From assembly GCF_964340395.1 (NCBI RefSeq), contig NC_135552.1, forward strand, positions 18,294,681 through 18,358,680: a DNA stretch of 64,000 nt. Reading direction: 5' to 3'. Below the pieces are notes generated by a model that searched no databases, was not told the DNA's origin, and saw only the letters and a list, made by a program, of their open reading frames with translations. The DNA comes from Glandiceps talaboti. Its lineage: Eukaryota; Hemichordata; Enteropneusta; Spengelidae. Made by a program: the position numbers and the translations under genes. Below, in pieces: positions 27,965-41,240 of the stretch (position 1 is the stretch's first letter; the number at the start of each line of letters is the position of its first letter).

Positions 27965-29645
27965 TAATATCATAATGTAATATCATACTCATCTTCTATA
28001 CACACACACACACACACACACACCGCTCTACATACATATGTATTGAGCATTGTTGACTCCAGTATAGACATATTGCATATACTGAGTTTATATATATCAC
28101 AAAATAACCATCCCATATTACCATCTACATTCACTCCAACTGTATGAAGACGTACGGTAAGTAGTCATCACTGATCTGGAATTAAAAACACGGTAGTAAA
28201 CTCTTTTACTTTAGTAATATGACTTTGTATCGTCATTTTCGTGTATGAAATATATTTATTTTTTCAGTACGCTTTGTATATGTCTTAATATATAAATTTT
28301 GGATACTTACATGTATCACCATAGTTAATCAAAGGATACTTATAGTGTTATCATCGGTCGGCCAAATCAATTGAAAACAGCTCTGAATGCATTGATGTCT
28401 GGGGCCAGTGCATAATTATACCAGAATCCAGGTTTATTTAATTACGTTCACACAATACATATAGTCACCGTACCTGTTCATGTATGCTTTTATATATATC
28501 CGTCGTCACTTCCTTTTGAACGCCGAAACAACCAATCTTGAGTTCAAAAGTAATTACAACATTTATTATTTAGCATTTTGCACTCTTAAAAGATATTATT
28601 TTGATGAAAGAACGGTAATAAAGGACGAAGATCTGGACAGTGTTGGGAAATGACAAGCGATTTAGTATAGAGTTAATAATTCTAACTAGTGGAGCAGAAT
28701 AGAGTAGATTAGGTGGAGTCACCTGTTCACAGAGTAGAGCACTACTTTCTATCATGGACACCTTAATTGCGAGTAGCATATTCTAGGGTGGCCCTATTTT
28801 AAAAAAAATGTTTTTCATTTCTATTTCATAATAACTATGGGTCGTTCCGTCGATTTTTTAAAAGAAATTTAAAGTAAAACAAAATAAAAAAATCATCTTG
28901 TTCATGTTTCTCTGCCTTCCTTTTCCTTTTCTTTAACTTCTTTTTATTTGATTCCTGGTAAAAATCCCTTTCCAGCTTATCTACACAGTTGGTATGTTCT
29001 CTGGCTCCCTACTTGAATAACTTCCGGCATGAAAGAAATGTTCTGTTCGTGAACAAGTGTCGTCACCGCCGCCGCCGCCATGATTGTAGAGATGATATCG
29101 ACAGCCCAGACACTTGCTTATTTCTGCCAGAGAGGGCGCTGTTCCACAAAATATTAAGGAGGGCGAAAATAGAAACATTTTATTTTGATGTCGGAGCTGA
29201 AAATTCGTGTCGGTCGGGTAATGAGAAACAGAAAAAATAGGGTTACCCTTATCACTGTTCACTCGCTCTGCTTCTTGTCATCTTGTTGATGCCTCCAGCG
29301 CCCTCTATCGTCGTAATGATTACAAAAATGATGGGGATTTAGCATCATTATAATAATAAGTACACGTTCTATATATCTTCTCTCTTGTACTTAGTAATTT
29401 ACTTTTCATCCTCTGGCCCGACTAAAGTCTTACTAATGTTCCATCAGTATTTGTTATTTCACTTCAATTGTCATTCGTTTTAGTGAGACCCTATACTATC
29501 ATCATTTTAGGATATTGTCCTCAAATCATTTACAGTATAACACTCTACACTTTAATGAATATTCTAACAAACAACAGTGCCCTAATCAGAACAACTACTT
29601 ACAATGTAACAATCTGCTAAGATTATGATATAACAAGCAAAGAAA
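27965..29645. other. Unassigned DNA with a (CA)n run
   Basis: A (CA)n run lies at about 28000-28022. A GC-rich patch at 29040-29310 holds a short GCC repeat and two inverted agagggcgctg motifs. No gene recognised. Confidence 0.5.
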
Positions 29646-29803
29646 ATGTAGCAATGTTAACAAGATTTACAATCGAGCCAGACAGTGAAATGTAGCAATG
29701 TTAGTTAGATTCTTATCACAACATGTAGCAATGTTAGTAAATATATTTGTTGAGCCAGACGATGAAATGTAGCAATGTTGGTAAGAATTTTGTAGAGCCA
29801 CAC
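29646..29803. repeat. Tandem copies of the atgtagcaatgttag repeat family
   Basis: Four imperfect units begin at about 29646, 29690, 29722 and 29765. Each starts atgtagcaatgtt and most run on to gagccagac and gatgaa. The same text forms the arms of the inverted elements at 41241-41382 and 54632-54760. Confidence 0.75.
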
Positions 29804-29815
29804 AACTCTCTGTTT

Positions 29816-32181
29816 CTGGGTAAAACGGTTTCAATTGTAACATTATCTCAATGTTTCAATTGGTGTGCTTTGATCATGAATATCAAGGGGTTCGATGACA
29901 CATACAGTCACATATAAGAGATACAGAAACTGGACAATTGACATTCTATATGAATTGCACCAAACATGTGTTTAATTAGAATTCATACACAGGAGATTTA
30001 TAAGTACATGCGTTCTCAAACGTTATTTTACATACGTAATCAATATCACAGTATTAGACCATGATAGCCAGCTGCACGCAAGGGAATTAATAACTATCGT
30101 TATTTTTTAGCGCATGAAAAATTTCAAAAAGGATTTCGTCATTGATTATTGAACAGATGGTTCCTTCCTTTGTAGGGCTTATTGCATATACATTATGTGT
30201 GTACAATTCATAACTTTGTCATTTTGATCTTGATGTGGTCTAGGTAATTTGACGTGCAAGCAAATCTATTTGATGTATGTAATAAGAGCTCACATTTATT
30301 CCTGAACACGAGGCAATACTGTCATTTCGACTTAAAATTGAGATCCCCAGATGTTTCAAAAGGGATGACACATACACTCGTCAACATTCAGCTATGTTCC
30401 AAGTAATTTGTAATCCCAAAAGTTGAAGTCCCAAATATTTCAGAAGTTCTTGTGCGTTCTTCAACTGAAGGTTATTATATTGCGATTAAATATATACAAT
30501 CATCAGAAGACGTTAAGCCCGCGATGCTCCAAAAGGGATGACACTCTTCCAACATACGGTAATATTGTGATCAACTTGTCATCATTTGGGTGCAAGTCCC
30601 ACATGCTTCAAAAGGGATGAGAAATATATGATATATGTGTGTAAGATGAATACTTATAAGCTAACCATGTATTCCCAGAAGTTTGCCAACAGTCCAAGCT
30701 TCCTCAGTACGACGCCTTTATTCATCAATAAATCTAATACAAAATTATTGCTCGCATGATCTTTGCCACGTTTCTTTTCTTTAGTCTGTTCAACACATCT
30801 AGTGTTTAAAGTCACATTTTATTGGAAATCAGTAGTCGATGACTTTTTACTGACGCATGTCGGGCTATGAACTAATAATACATTTTTAAATGTCCTCTTC
30901 TTCCTCATCCGTCAGTAAGTCAACACAAATTATATTAAACATTACTTACAGTATTCGTCTCGTTGAAGTGGAAAATATTTTGGATTGCTTTATCATCCGG
31001 AAAATTGAGTTGCGAAATGTTAAACGTCGTTGTAACGTTTTCATATTATTTTATTACTTTCAGATGACGGTTCATAAACTAACCGGCAGTTTGATTGTAT
31101 CGAGTGACGCTTTTCAGATATATTGAATCTAGAAATGATGAATGCAGTAAAGACTGTTAGAGTTAACGTTATCATGTTGAGTGGACACTTAGTTCAACAG
31201 AGGATTACATATGGACAACCTAAATTACAATCGTCGTTTTATTCTTGATGTTTTTTATCTATGCACCTGTGACATTTGAAGTTTATCGGCTGGCGCACAC
31301 AAGACGTAACTTATTCGATTATATTTTTATGCCGTTTTGTTGTGTATCCCTTTATAGCGCCATAGTTTCTGTTATCAATTGATGTATCCCCGGGCTATAT
31401 AACTTCCGACCTTTCCCGCTTCGAGATGTTTCCCAATCCGAGATACTTAGCTTGTCAATGTGAAACAAGTGTTGTCCCCACTTGCTAACAATATTAACTA
31501 TATTAGTTACCATACGATCTCCCCTCTCCTTAAGCTTGATGATTGATTTCATCTCTCTAGTCAAAACCATCCCCACTACTCTGGGAATGCTAGCATCAAC
31601 AGCATATACGTCTTTTCGCTGGCAAAAAAACTAGTACGCAGTGCCAGGAGGGAAACGGTCCCTCGGCAAGACTACATGAATAACACGAGCTCTCCTCGCA
31701 ACATTCTAACATGTGTTAGGGAAACCTGTAAAGATGAAAGAGTTCACGCCCTCTATGTAATAACTGTCTTTTAGTGATATAAACAATTAAGTAAGACTGG
31801 ATGTGCATAAATTGTCGTACTTTGTCGGCATAAATTTTGCCGTTTCTATTATTCTGAAAAATGATTTCTAATAAACCAAGTATTAGTGAATCTGCAATAT
31901 ATTATTTATTTGCCAGAGGTCGAAAACATTTTTTTACATATCAAGTGAGGAAAATGAAATAATCAAATAATCACATCGCCAATGACAAAAACAAATTGAC
32001 CTCCCAATGTACCTTTACAGAAATGAAAGGAGAAACCAACGTATACGTATGTACCACATATTTGCTGATTTTATAGTACTGCTGCCATCTCACACATTGT
32101 TCACATTCAATTCAAGTATTTTATACTTTTATGGAATGTATCGGGGAAACCCTTCTTTGTGTGTATAAATATTTAAATAAT
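29816..32181. other. Unassigned AT-rich DNA
   Basis: A phrase of the form tgcttcaaaagggatga recurs loosely near 30350-30365, 30530-30542 and 30605-30620, suggesting a weak degenerate repeat. No gene recognised. Confidence 0.45.
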
Positions 32182-32260
32182 CAAATATTACAATATGTCC
32201 GTATAACGATTACTCGTAGGTTGGCTGTGGTCGTTATATACAGACATATTGCGATATTTC
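32182..32260. repeat. Imperfect hairpin, about 79 nt
   Basis: Left arm aatattacaatatgtc with cgtataacga (32184-32210) pairs with tcgttatata and gacatattgcgatatt (32231-32259), with a few mismatches and a two-base bulge. The loop is about 20 bases. Small-RNA-precursor size; no evidence of expression. Confidence 0.6.
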
Positions 32261-32592
32261 AATATTAAAAGTAAAGTAACAACATAAAAGGAGACCGTGC
32301 TTTTAGGCCATATGATACGCCATATAATTATTGTCCGATTCCTTGCATATTGAGTTCGTTTACTGACGTCAGGTTAAATAAGTAGGGCATATTCGCACCA
32401 CTGGCTATCATGAAAACGAACGTGTGTTTTGTAAATACTGCCTTGTTGATAAAAGTTAGTAATCAAGTAAAAAAAAAAGTTTTACACTAATATATCGTAA
32501 CGCAAAAACGACAAAGATGTGTAGGATGTAAAATGATGCTATCAGTGTTTTTACTGTTCAGTCTGACAGTTTGTATGATTAAGCGGAAAAAA

Positions 32593-32883
32593 ATTGTTTC
32601 TGGTGAGGATATATTATCTAAAGTGGAGCGCCGACGCGAAGTTTTCTTTTTTATTCTCAACAAACCTGTCACTCAATCTACAACATGTATTTATGGCAGT
32701 TACTGTTCTTTTTATTTTTTACATTAGAGCAAGTGTGTGTGTGCTTGTTCGTGATTGGCTCTGCAGTTGTCTTCACTGAAGTAGGGGGGGGGGGGTTATG
32801 TTTATGCATGGGCTGTACAAACACACACAAAAGACCGACGCCGCGAAGATATTTAAGTGATGCGCGCGCTGACCAGAAACAAC
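32593..32883. mobile_element. MITE-like element, family also present at 58239
   Basis: A 291-base segment with inverted ends: attgtttctggtgagg at 32593, and the reverse complement of its far end reads ttgtttctggtcagcg. In reverse orientation its interior matches 58239-58515 over most of its length, including the atcacttaaata, acagcccatgca, cttcagtgaagacaact and gacaggtttgttgagaat segments. Contains a G run (about 32785-32797). No transposase. Confidence 0.75.
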
Positions 32884-34960
32884 TCTTTTTTCTTTTGTTG
32901 AATGTTGGTCTTAATAACGAGTTTCTTAATACTTGCATTGCGTACAGCTGATAGTTGGCTATGTCATTAGTTCATCGAGTTTTTGGCATCATGTATCACA
33001 CGCATACCGACATTAGGCGTGTCCTCCGTTTAATATTGTATGCATATTTCTGCTGACTACGAAGCCAAGCTTTGCAATGACAGGGACAAATAATTGATGT
33101 TTGTGTGATGGAACACTTCACGGTTTGTAGTGATTCAGATAGTAGAATGCTAAGTGCAACAAAGCGTTGATACTATCGTACGGTAACGAAGATTGGCATG
33201 TCAACTATATTTTACGGCGAAACATCGACCATTGAGGTCAATTTATTGCAATGCGAGTAAAATATATAATAATTTGTGTAATATCACGGTATTCAAATGT
33301 AACTCAGTATGTGATTAAGTGGGATATATTTGTAGGCCAATATATTAACAATTTTCCCTTTGTTCTCGTAATTTAAATTCACTTTCATATCTCCATTATT
33401 TCCACAGTAATTTAGTCTAAGTGCCGTATAATTGATGGCATTGTATTGGCACTGATCGCGTCGGTAATGGTTCGGTTTTGGAGTTTCATTTAAAAATAGA
33501 CTCTGGCCAAAATTCTCCGTAAAACGTAACCGCTCATACCCTCAGAGCATGCGTAGTACGCATGTGCGGCATATGCTGTTTCCCGTTTGGGATTTAGCGG
33601 TCTTGTTATATTCGTGTCTGCATTTATGTTTAGTCAATGAGATTGATACCCAGAGCACTGGAATCCACCACCACCACCACCACAACAAATCATTATACCC
33701 TATGACCAAATCTGCGTGAAGGTAAGATAGCATCGAGGTATTTACCAATCATTTATTTGTAGCATCAAATTTCTCGACACGTTAAGGTAAAGTTGTAAAC
33801 GAAAGAGGATTGCAATCAAATGCATTATTGAAAATGCCACGAGTATTCAATGCTCGACTCTTTGGTTTTGAACAGCATCGTGATTTATTGAAGCAGGCAC
33901 TTTAAAGTGTGGTTTATTAAGGCTGAATTGTACCGACACCTTTAAATGTCACAGACGAAATAACCAGCGACAGTTACCTTGTTCCTTAATAAGCTTAAAA
34001 CATATAGAATATCTGAATTAATTTCTTTGAACATACACTACGATCATCTGTTCTCATATGGAAAATGACAGGGTAAAACGGATATTTAAAGCTAGTGGTA
34101 AAATCCACTAGCACGCTATTGCTGACAAAAAAATATTACTGTACGAATATAAATAAGTTGACATCAGACGGTAACACATGGCTTGTACACAAAGAGACGG
34201 AATTCAACCGTACCACAATAAATAAATATACGTTCATGAAGACCTAGTCTGGTGAACACTCTCGCGGGTACATACTTCGGGAATAGTGCCCCACGCATGT
34301 AGTAAAATATTGAGTTTTGATGAATACCACTTAGAGGCCATTGCTACCCCGATATTTGTACAGACATATGGTATATGGCACTATTTTAATGCTTGTCCTT
34401 TCAAGGATACATGTACATAGTTCAGTGAATAAATATTTTGAATGTGCAACATTTATATGCTGTGTAAGAGACAATAATACCATACCTTTAAGATAAAACT
34501 CGATCAAATAATCTTTTGCTTAATATACAGGCTATGTCATCGTGTTTGTGCATTTGGAAAATAGCTGTTGTAGCGATCTAGTGTTATATATCCCAAAATA
34601 ATGAATGACAAGGGTAACCATTCTATTTAAAGGCAAGGTATCTCATTCCAACGACATATATATGTCCGTGAGCATTCGTCCTTCATTGCGCAGACTAGCT
34701 TTCAGGTTGCACCTGCGGTGAGTCCCAGCTCCATTGCCTGTCATATCAGTTTTGCAGTGTAAATAAAATAGTGTCATCTTCACTCGGAGTGTACGATTTG
34801 AGATTTCGGGTATGGGACATGTCACGAAATGATATCAGGGGGTAGAGGTTTATTCGATGCAAAATTCACTTAAGTGAGCGATCACATACACTTTACTGTT
34901 ATACTGTTACTATTACTGTTACAATAAAGTTATTAATGAGCATAACTGTAAAATGAGCTG
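32884..34960. other. Unassigned AT-rich DNA
   Basis: Short (CCA)n at about 33667-33684 and a small perfect hairpin gctagtgg/ccactagc at 34091-34112. No gene recognised. Confidence 0.5.
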
Positions 34961-35645
34961 GTAGCAAGCGGAGCGATATAGACTGTAGTCAGTAGAACGA
35001 TACAGTCTGTAGCGAGTAGAACGATACAGACATTAGAACAATAAAATCAGTACCAAATAGAACGATTAAGTTATTAGCGAGTAGAACGATAAAGTCAGTG
35101 GTGAGCAGAACGACAGAGTCAGTAGTGAGTAGAACGATATAGTCTAGCAAGTAGAACGATAAAATCTAGCGTATAGAACGATAAAGACTGTAGCGAGTAG
35201 AACGATAACGACTAGCAAAGAGAACGATATAGTCTAGCGTATAGAACGATAAAGACTAGCGAGTAGAACGATAAAGACTAGCGTATAGAACGATAAAGTC
35301 AGTGGTGAGTAGAACGATAAAGTCAGTGCGAGTAGAACGATAAAGACAGTGTTAGTCAATACAGTCGGCGAGTAGAGTGATAAATAAAGTTAATGGAGGT
35401 TAAAAAATGAACATGTCTGTAGCGAGTAGAACGAGAAAGTCTGTAGTGACTGCAGAGATAAAGTAAGTGCTAGTAGAGAACGATAAAGTCAGTAACGACT
35501 ATAGAGATAAAGTCAGTAGCCACTATAGAGATTAAGATTGTAGCGAGTAGAACGACAAAGTCAGTGGAGGCTAACAAAATCGTCTCTAGCGCGTAGAACC
35601 GTGCAATAAAAAGTATAGAAAGACAAAGTCGACTGGGAGTAGTCC
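34961..35645. repeat. Diverged minisatellite, about 22-24 bp unit, 0.7 kb
   Basis: Roughly thirty degenerate copies of agtagaacgataaagtc plus a short variable joint (for example agtagcg or tagcgt). Unit length varies from about 17 to 25 bases. The joint segments also repeat, so these are not CRISPR spacers. No coherent peptide repeat. Confidence 0.88.
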
Positions 35646-37243
35646 GGAGAAGTAGTACTAAAATGTAGCTGTACTAGATAGTATGCAGAGGTAAAGTTTG
35701 TAATGCTCTCAAACTGTTCCATCTGAATGCTTCTTGTTTTTCTGACAAATTAAACCAAGTCGTGCGTATAGGTGATCAAGTAATGGTATTATTCAGATAG
35801 GGTTAATTACCAAAGTCACTGTTGACTGCTGCATTTCCGGAGTGATATAGCTAGTGTGGAAGGCTTGATAATCGTTCCGTTTTCAACGCAAGCACCCTTC
35901 CACGTCGTGTACTCGTGTACCGACATTGTGATTGCTTTCAACGTTTCACGGTTTGATTGAATCCTGTATCGTGATTACTGCCGGGTTTCCTCTGTGGCAA
36001 CATCTGTCCAAACGATATGCACTGTCTCAGCTGAAGAACCTGGTTTATGCCGATTTCAATGGACAATTCGCAATTCCCATCACTTATCTGATATATCGTG
36101 TAATACAATCTTGCGTAGCCATTCATACAATTGAGAAGTGTAAAATGAAATACCCACTTGATATCACAATTACATCGACAAACACATCCGCCAAAATGCC
36201 TAGACCATGCCAGGCAATACACCAATATGTCACATTTTTACATTTAAAACCGGGTACACTTTTAGTGTTTCTTGAAATTTTTCATAACAGATCATGTCTA
36301 TAATACGCAGTCAAAATAGAATCTCGTATTTTCTCTAATGAAATGTTCTGAAAAATAATGATGATAGCTATTTCGAACATTTTGACTAGCACCGTAGGAG
36401 CTATGACGTAGACACGCTGTGATGTACAAAAACCTGGGTTAAATACCATATTATTTGTTCGAATGCGTTCAACTTTGATTGCACGTGATATGATAATATC
36501 CTCCAACACAAGTGCACTTTCAGAATGGCATAACGCTAGTGATATATCACAGCCTGAACCTTCAATGTTACCCAATAAATGTTTGTCTCTATCTTCAATA
36601 GCTAAAGACGTGTAGTTTACACATGTATAGATTTGTTCACAGTACCATTGATTGTAAAAGAGTTGGTTTAACATTCTGAAGATGCCATATCATTCAATCG
36701 GATCAAACGTTTATACTTTTAGCCAAACTGACATCGTGGAAAGTAACTCATTGCGATCTAAAAAGATACCCATCTTCATAATACAATCATGATGAATTTT
36801 GTGGGATAGAATGTCACGATGAAATGCAAGGATTAAAATCAGAATGATCATCTTAGAAATATGCAATCAGTGGTTTTTTACATGCAGTTGTACGACGTCA
36901 ACATGTTTGGCTTTAGTTTAGATGGTAATGATTGTGCATCGAAGTATATACAAGTCATACACTACATCGAAATGTATAACCTCGCATTTGTAAGTTCAAA
37001 GACAATAGTGTGAACATCAGTGGACGATGCCAAGACCTTAGTTTTAACATCTTCGCCGTGCTGTCAGATAGTATTTTAAAAACGACAAAGAAGAGCAAAG
37101 AAGAAAGAATTGCCTCATAAAATATATGTCCAAGGAGCAATGACAATCCGTGACAAAATACGTCCAACCCTTCTGTAACTGTTGTTGTTGGCGTCAACCT
37201 CGTTACACTTCAAAATCTTCAAAAATACAAAGCAATAATGAAC
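35646..37243. other. Unassigned DNA with two open frames of unknown meaning
   Basis: A plus-strand frame of 123 codons (35932-36303, TTG start) and a minus-strand frame of 130 codons (36282-36674) are long for this AT-rich DNA but show no domain, so I do not call them genes. Confidence 0.45.
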
Positions 37244-37680
37244 GATCGCACAATGTCACACAAACTCAATAAACAAAATTCGTTCATTTAGGGGAGGGGG
37301 TCTGGCATCAATGTGATTGCTGAACTTCATATTTGCACTTCTAACCAAATTTTGAAAACTTTCACGCCTTCAATGATAACAGCTTCTGAACTTACTACTG
37401 AGATGTTGATAAGTTGATAAAATTTGCTTCTAATGTGAGTTTACGGTAGTATTTTGATGTATTTCTCAGTACACAGGTTCATAAGGTTGGAACGTCCTGT
37501 TTACCATCATGTTTTTACATTGTGTTGATCATAGTGGTGTGACCACTATAGTTTTCATTGTGGTTTACATCATAAACGTGTCGATGTCACACTTGTAAAT
37601 GTTTCTTTAGGTGGAGGCGGGAGAGGGTTTTGTAAATGAACAATCTTTGTTTGTTGAGCTTGTGCGACATTGTGCAATGG
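37244..37680. mobile_element. Inverted-repeat element with ~60-bp ends
   Basis: The left end gatcgcacaatgtcacacaa plus actcaataaacaaa and gttcattt (37244-37292) is mirrored on the other strand by the sequence from 37680 back to about 37618 (gcacaatgtcgcacaagctc, aacaaacaaa, gttcattt). The interior of about 310 bases is non-coding. A non-autonomous DNA transposon is likely; no target duplication could be fixed. Confidence 0.65.
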
Positions 37681-38067
37681 TCCATAAGGGGTGAAAGGAT
37701 GTTATTGCTTATGGCTTATGCTGTGTTGGAGTTGCACAAGGGCTCAGTGGACGCAATTTTTCACGGATTAATGATGATGATTGCGATGTTCTTTAATTGT
37801 TCCTACTCTGAATGACTTGTTTAATAAGAGGCTTACGCACACTCTAAGAATAGGTAGTAACAAGAGATGAAGGGGTAGCTGGCCACTGTGTACTGGTTTA
37901 TAAGGATCGTGTTGCAAATAAACATATCAGTACTTAACTTTACTTTAATCTCTGTTGAGCGTCGAAAATAATTTGTGTCATTTGCATGGACAGCTGGAGT
38001 CTAACCCCGCCAACTGATGTCATTCTGTCAGATGACTTGGTATTGTAATCTGAATAACAACAGACTC

Positions 38068-39419
38068 TCCAAAGATCTTATAATGCTGCAGCAGGTCCGG
38101 CTTTTCAGTCGTCAATCGCAATCAGAAAATAACCAGAATAATATATTATATCAAACTCCTCGTTAGAGTCTCAGAAATGCGGAAATTCATGTTGACAGAG
38201 TCAGAAGTTATCACAACTTAAGTTAGAGCACAATATGTAACGTGGTGTAGGAAGACTCAGACCAACATTTGCTTGATATAATAACAAATACAGTAGCTAT
38301 GTGCTTGGTTTTGTGTTTATTTTTAAAGTTGTAATGTGTTTAGGTTGAACATGTACATGTTTTTGTGTGTTCAACTGGCACAAAGGAACCATTCTTTCAA
38401 GAAAATATGCGTGTTAACATTGCAACTACCATGTTTTGAGCCAAAATAACATTTTGTCTTCCTGTAGTTCAGCCATGGGAAACCTGGAGAGTCACTTAAT
38501 TTTTTTCCAAGACAGCTTTAACCTGAAGATAATGTAAGGTTTCTACATATCAAACTGTTTGTTAGAGTCTAACAAATAAGGAAATATATGATGACAGACG
38601 TGGAGATTAACACAAAGAATGTTACCACACTTTTTCGTAACATGATGTGAACGAACATTGATCGATGCTAAATGCTATGTGTTGGTGTCAGTTTTTATAC
38701 TTAAGTTTTAATTTGTTTATATTTAATGTGTACATGTTTTTGTTGGTATTAAATGTTAATCTACTCACAGAAATCATTATTATTCCCAAAACGTGTTACC
38801 ATGACAACTGCCGAGAATTTAGCAAAACCTCATATCCTTGTTTCTTGGGTGCCGCATGAGTAACCAGACAATTGCCTCGAGTTGGATGTGCAACTACAAG
38901 CAGGAAGAATAAGGGTCATCATGCATAAAACTCTGCGTAGAAGTCTAGGGAATGATAATAGACTTTAGAATTAATGCAAAACAGTTAAATGACTGTGCCA
39001 TTCATTCACCTTTGAGGTGAAATTATAGGATGTTGCAAAACTGAAACCAAATATGTTATACAGGTTATTTTGACTGAATAGGATTAAGAAGCTATTGTCA
39101 TTCAATTATAATACACTGTGTATAAACAAATATTTACCATTATTAGCACAACAACAAAATGTGTTGCCATGACAACTGTCAATAATTTAGGAAAGTCCCA
39201 CTCGTTGGTCCTATGAAATCAGACAGATTGCATAGATATTGATGAGCAACTACAAATCAGAAAAATAGCGTTGTAACACAACTGTAGAATTTCAAAACAA
39301 AACTGAAGACTTGTTTTATTTGTTCACCAAAGCATATGGTGTGCTTTAGCCATTCAGCGCTTCTGAACAGAAAATTGCTCGGCACTATAGAAATTTGATT
39401 GATTGATTGACTGATTGAC

Positions 39420-39468
<49 letters not shown>

Positions 39469-40915
39469 ATGTAGTCTTTAGATGTCATTCTTTCTTTCTT
39501 GGCAAGATGATTCATACCTGTCAATTTTATTTTTTATAAAAGATACGCTTGGCTTCCTTTATGGATGTTTTTTTTTTAAAAAATGAATGCTTGCCTCATT
39601 ATCGTAGTTTTAACAAGGTCCACTGGTATATGATTGTTACTGTGGCCTTAGTTGTCATGTATGTTATCCGAATAAATATTGGTCTTAGTCTTCCTACACC
39701 ATGTTACAAAATGTGGTTTGTAGTTTGTAATTGCTCATCAATATATATGCAGTTTGTCTAATTTCATAGGAACAATGATACATTATTGGCTGTTGTCACG
39801 GCAACACAGTTTTGTTGAATGTGTTAATAAATGATAAATATTTGTTTATTACAGAGTATTTTATAATTTAAAGAAAATTGATTTTTTAATAATCCTGTTT
39901 TAATAGCAAAAATAACCCATAGAACACATTTGATTTAAGCTTTGCAACATCCTATAATTTCACTTCAAAGGTGAAGGAATGTCACGGTCTATTTGAACTG
40001 TCATTTGACTGTTTTGTGTTAGTCTTTCATTATGCATTTCATCATTCCCTAGAGTTCAACGAATAGTTTTATGTATGGCGACCCTTATTTTTTTTCTGCT
40101 TGTAGTTGCCCATCTAACTCTTGCCAATTGTCTGTTTACTCACGAGATCATGCGGACACCCTGCGAACAGGGATGTGAGACTTTGCTAACTTCTCGGCAG
40201 TTGTCATGATAACAATACTGTTTTCTGTGTGTATATCAACACTTATTGCCAACAACAACATGCACACATTCGATGTAAACAAATTAAAAAAAACTGACGA
40301 TCAATGTTCGTCCAAGCCTTCTATTCCTACATCATGTTACAACAATTGTTGTAACATTCTTTGTGTTAGTCTCCATGTCTGCCATCATACATTTCCTTAT
40401 TTGTTAGACTCTAACAAAGAGTGATACATGGAAACCTTATATTATTTTCAGGTTAAAGCTGTCCTGCAAAACATTATGTGACTATCCAGGTTTCCATGGC
40501 CGAACTACAGAAAAAAACTTATTTTGGCTCAAAAATGGTAGTTGCCATGGTAACAAGCACATATTCTTGGAAGAATTGTGGTGGCTGATAGTGATACCTG
40601 TCACACACTAAAACATATACATGTTCAACCTAAACACATTGGAACTTCAATATGATTCACAAACCCATGGCAACACATGGTTTTTTTTTTATTTTATCCA
40701 ATGTTGTTGTGAGTCTTCCTACACCATGTTACAAACTGTGCTCTAACTTAACCAGTAATAAGCTTAAGTTTTGGCTCTGTCATAATGGATTTCCGTATTC
40801 CTGTGAATCTAATGAAGAGTTTATTACTGGATATTTTTCGGTTGTGGTATCAAAGAACTATATATGACACTTTTCAGGCCTCTGCTGCAGCACTATTAGT
40901 AGTCTGGGCCACGGG
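38068..40915. mobile_element. Large foldback element: 2.8 kb palindrome built of tandem units
   Basis: The left arm (about 38068-39345) is the diverged reverse complement of the right arm (about 39600-40915), with the symmetry centre near 39487. Four independent anchors agree: gtaggaagact 38247/40722, aattataggatgttgcaaa 39021/39959, gttgccatgacaac 39163/39805 and attgatgagcaa 39238/39742. Each arm holds about three diverged direct repeats of roughly 350-400 bases, marked by the recurring ccatgacaactg text (near 38795 and 39165, mirrored near 39792, 40199 and 40540). Long inverted repeats made of tandem subunits with no gene are the architecture of foldback elements such as Drosophila FB. The centre contains a TTGA array. 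Confidence 0.8.
39377..39469. repeat. (TTGA)n array behind the ctcggcactatagaaat head
   Basis: The head ctcggcactatagaaattt is followed by TTGA units with two TGAC variants. It matches the heads at 4099 and 4178. It sits near the centre of the 2.8 kb palindrome, so it either inserted there or belongs to the loop. Confidence 0.8.
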
Positions 40916-41240
40916 TTGGAAACCTTGTACTACCGTCCACCCGATGTTTATTTTTGCAGTTTGTTGTATCTTTGAGACCTATTGATTAATGGTCCGCTTG
41001 ATACAACTCTTGTATCCTGGAGGGTTTTGACATATTCAAAATGGCCGCCAATATGGCGGCACTTATAAGGTAATTGCCATACTCATGCTATTAGCTATAA
41101 CCGTAGTATGCTTACGCATGTTTTCAATGTCAAGGAATCAATTTTCGCCAATTTAATATCTGTCCATCACCCTGTTACAAGATGGTGACATGGTTAGTAA
41201 AACAGTACAATTAAAATCGCCAAACCTGAAAGAAATTGTT
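40916..41240. other. Unassigned DNA with a palindromic GGCCGCC motif
   Basis: aaaatggccgccaatatggc and the next bases (about 41039-41063) are nearly self-complementary. A relative in reverse orientation is at about 42335-42362. Confidence 0.55.

Noticed and set aside
34961-35645. CRISPR-like repeat-spacer appearance
   Set aside because: The joints between repeats recur and vary in length, and the context is eukaryotic; it is a diverged minisatellite.
35932-36303. 123-codon plus-strand frame
   Set aside because: Starts at TTG, no domain, and overlaps a minus-strand frame of similar length.
36282-36674. 130-codon minus-strand frame
   Set aside because: Long for the composition, but no domain, signal or partner exon. 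Kept only as a candidate for a protein search.
38068-40915. Assembly inversion artefact
   Set aside because: The arms are clearly diverged and contain different indels; an artefact would give identical arms.
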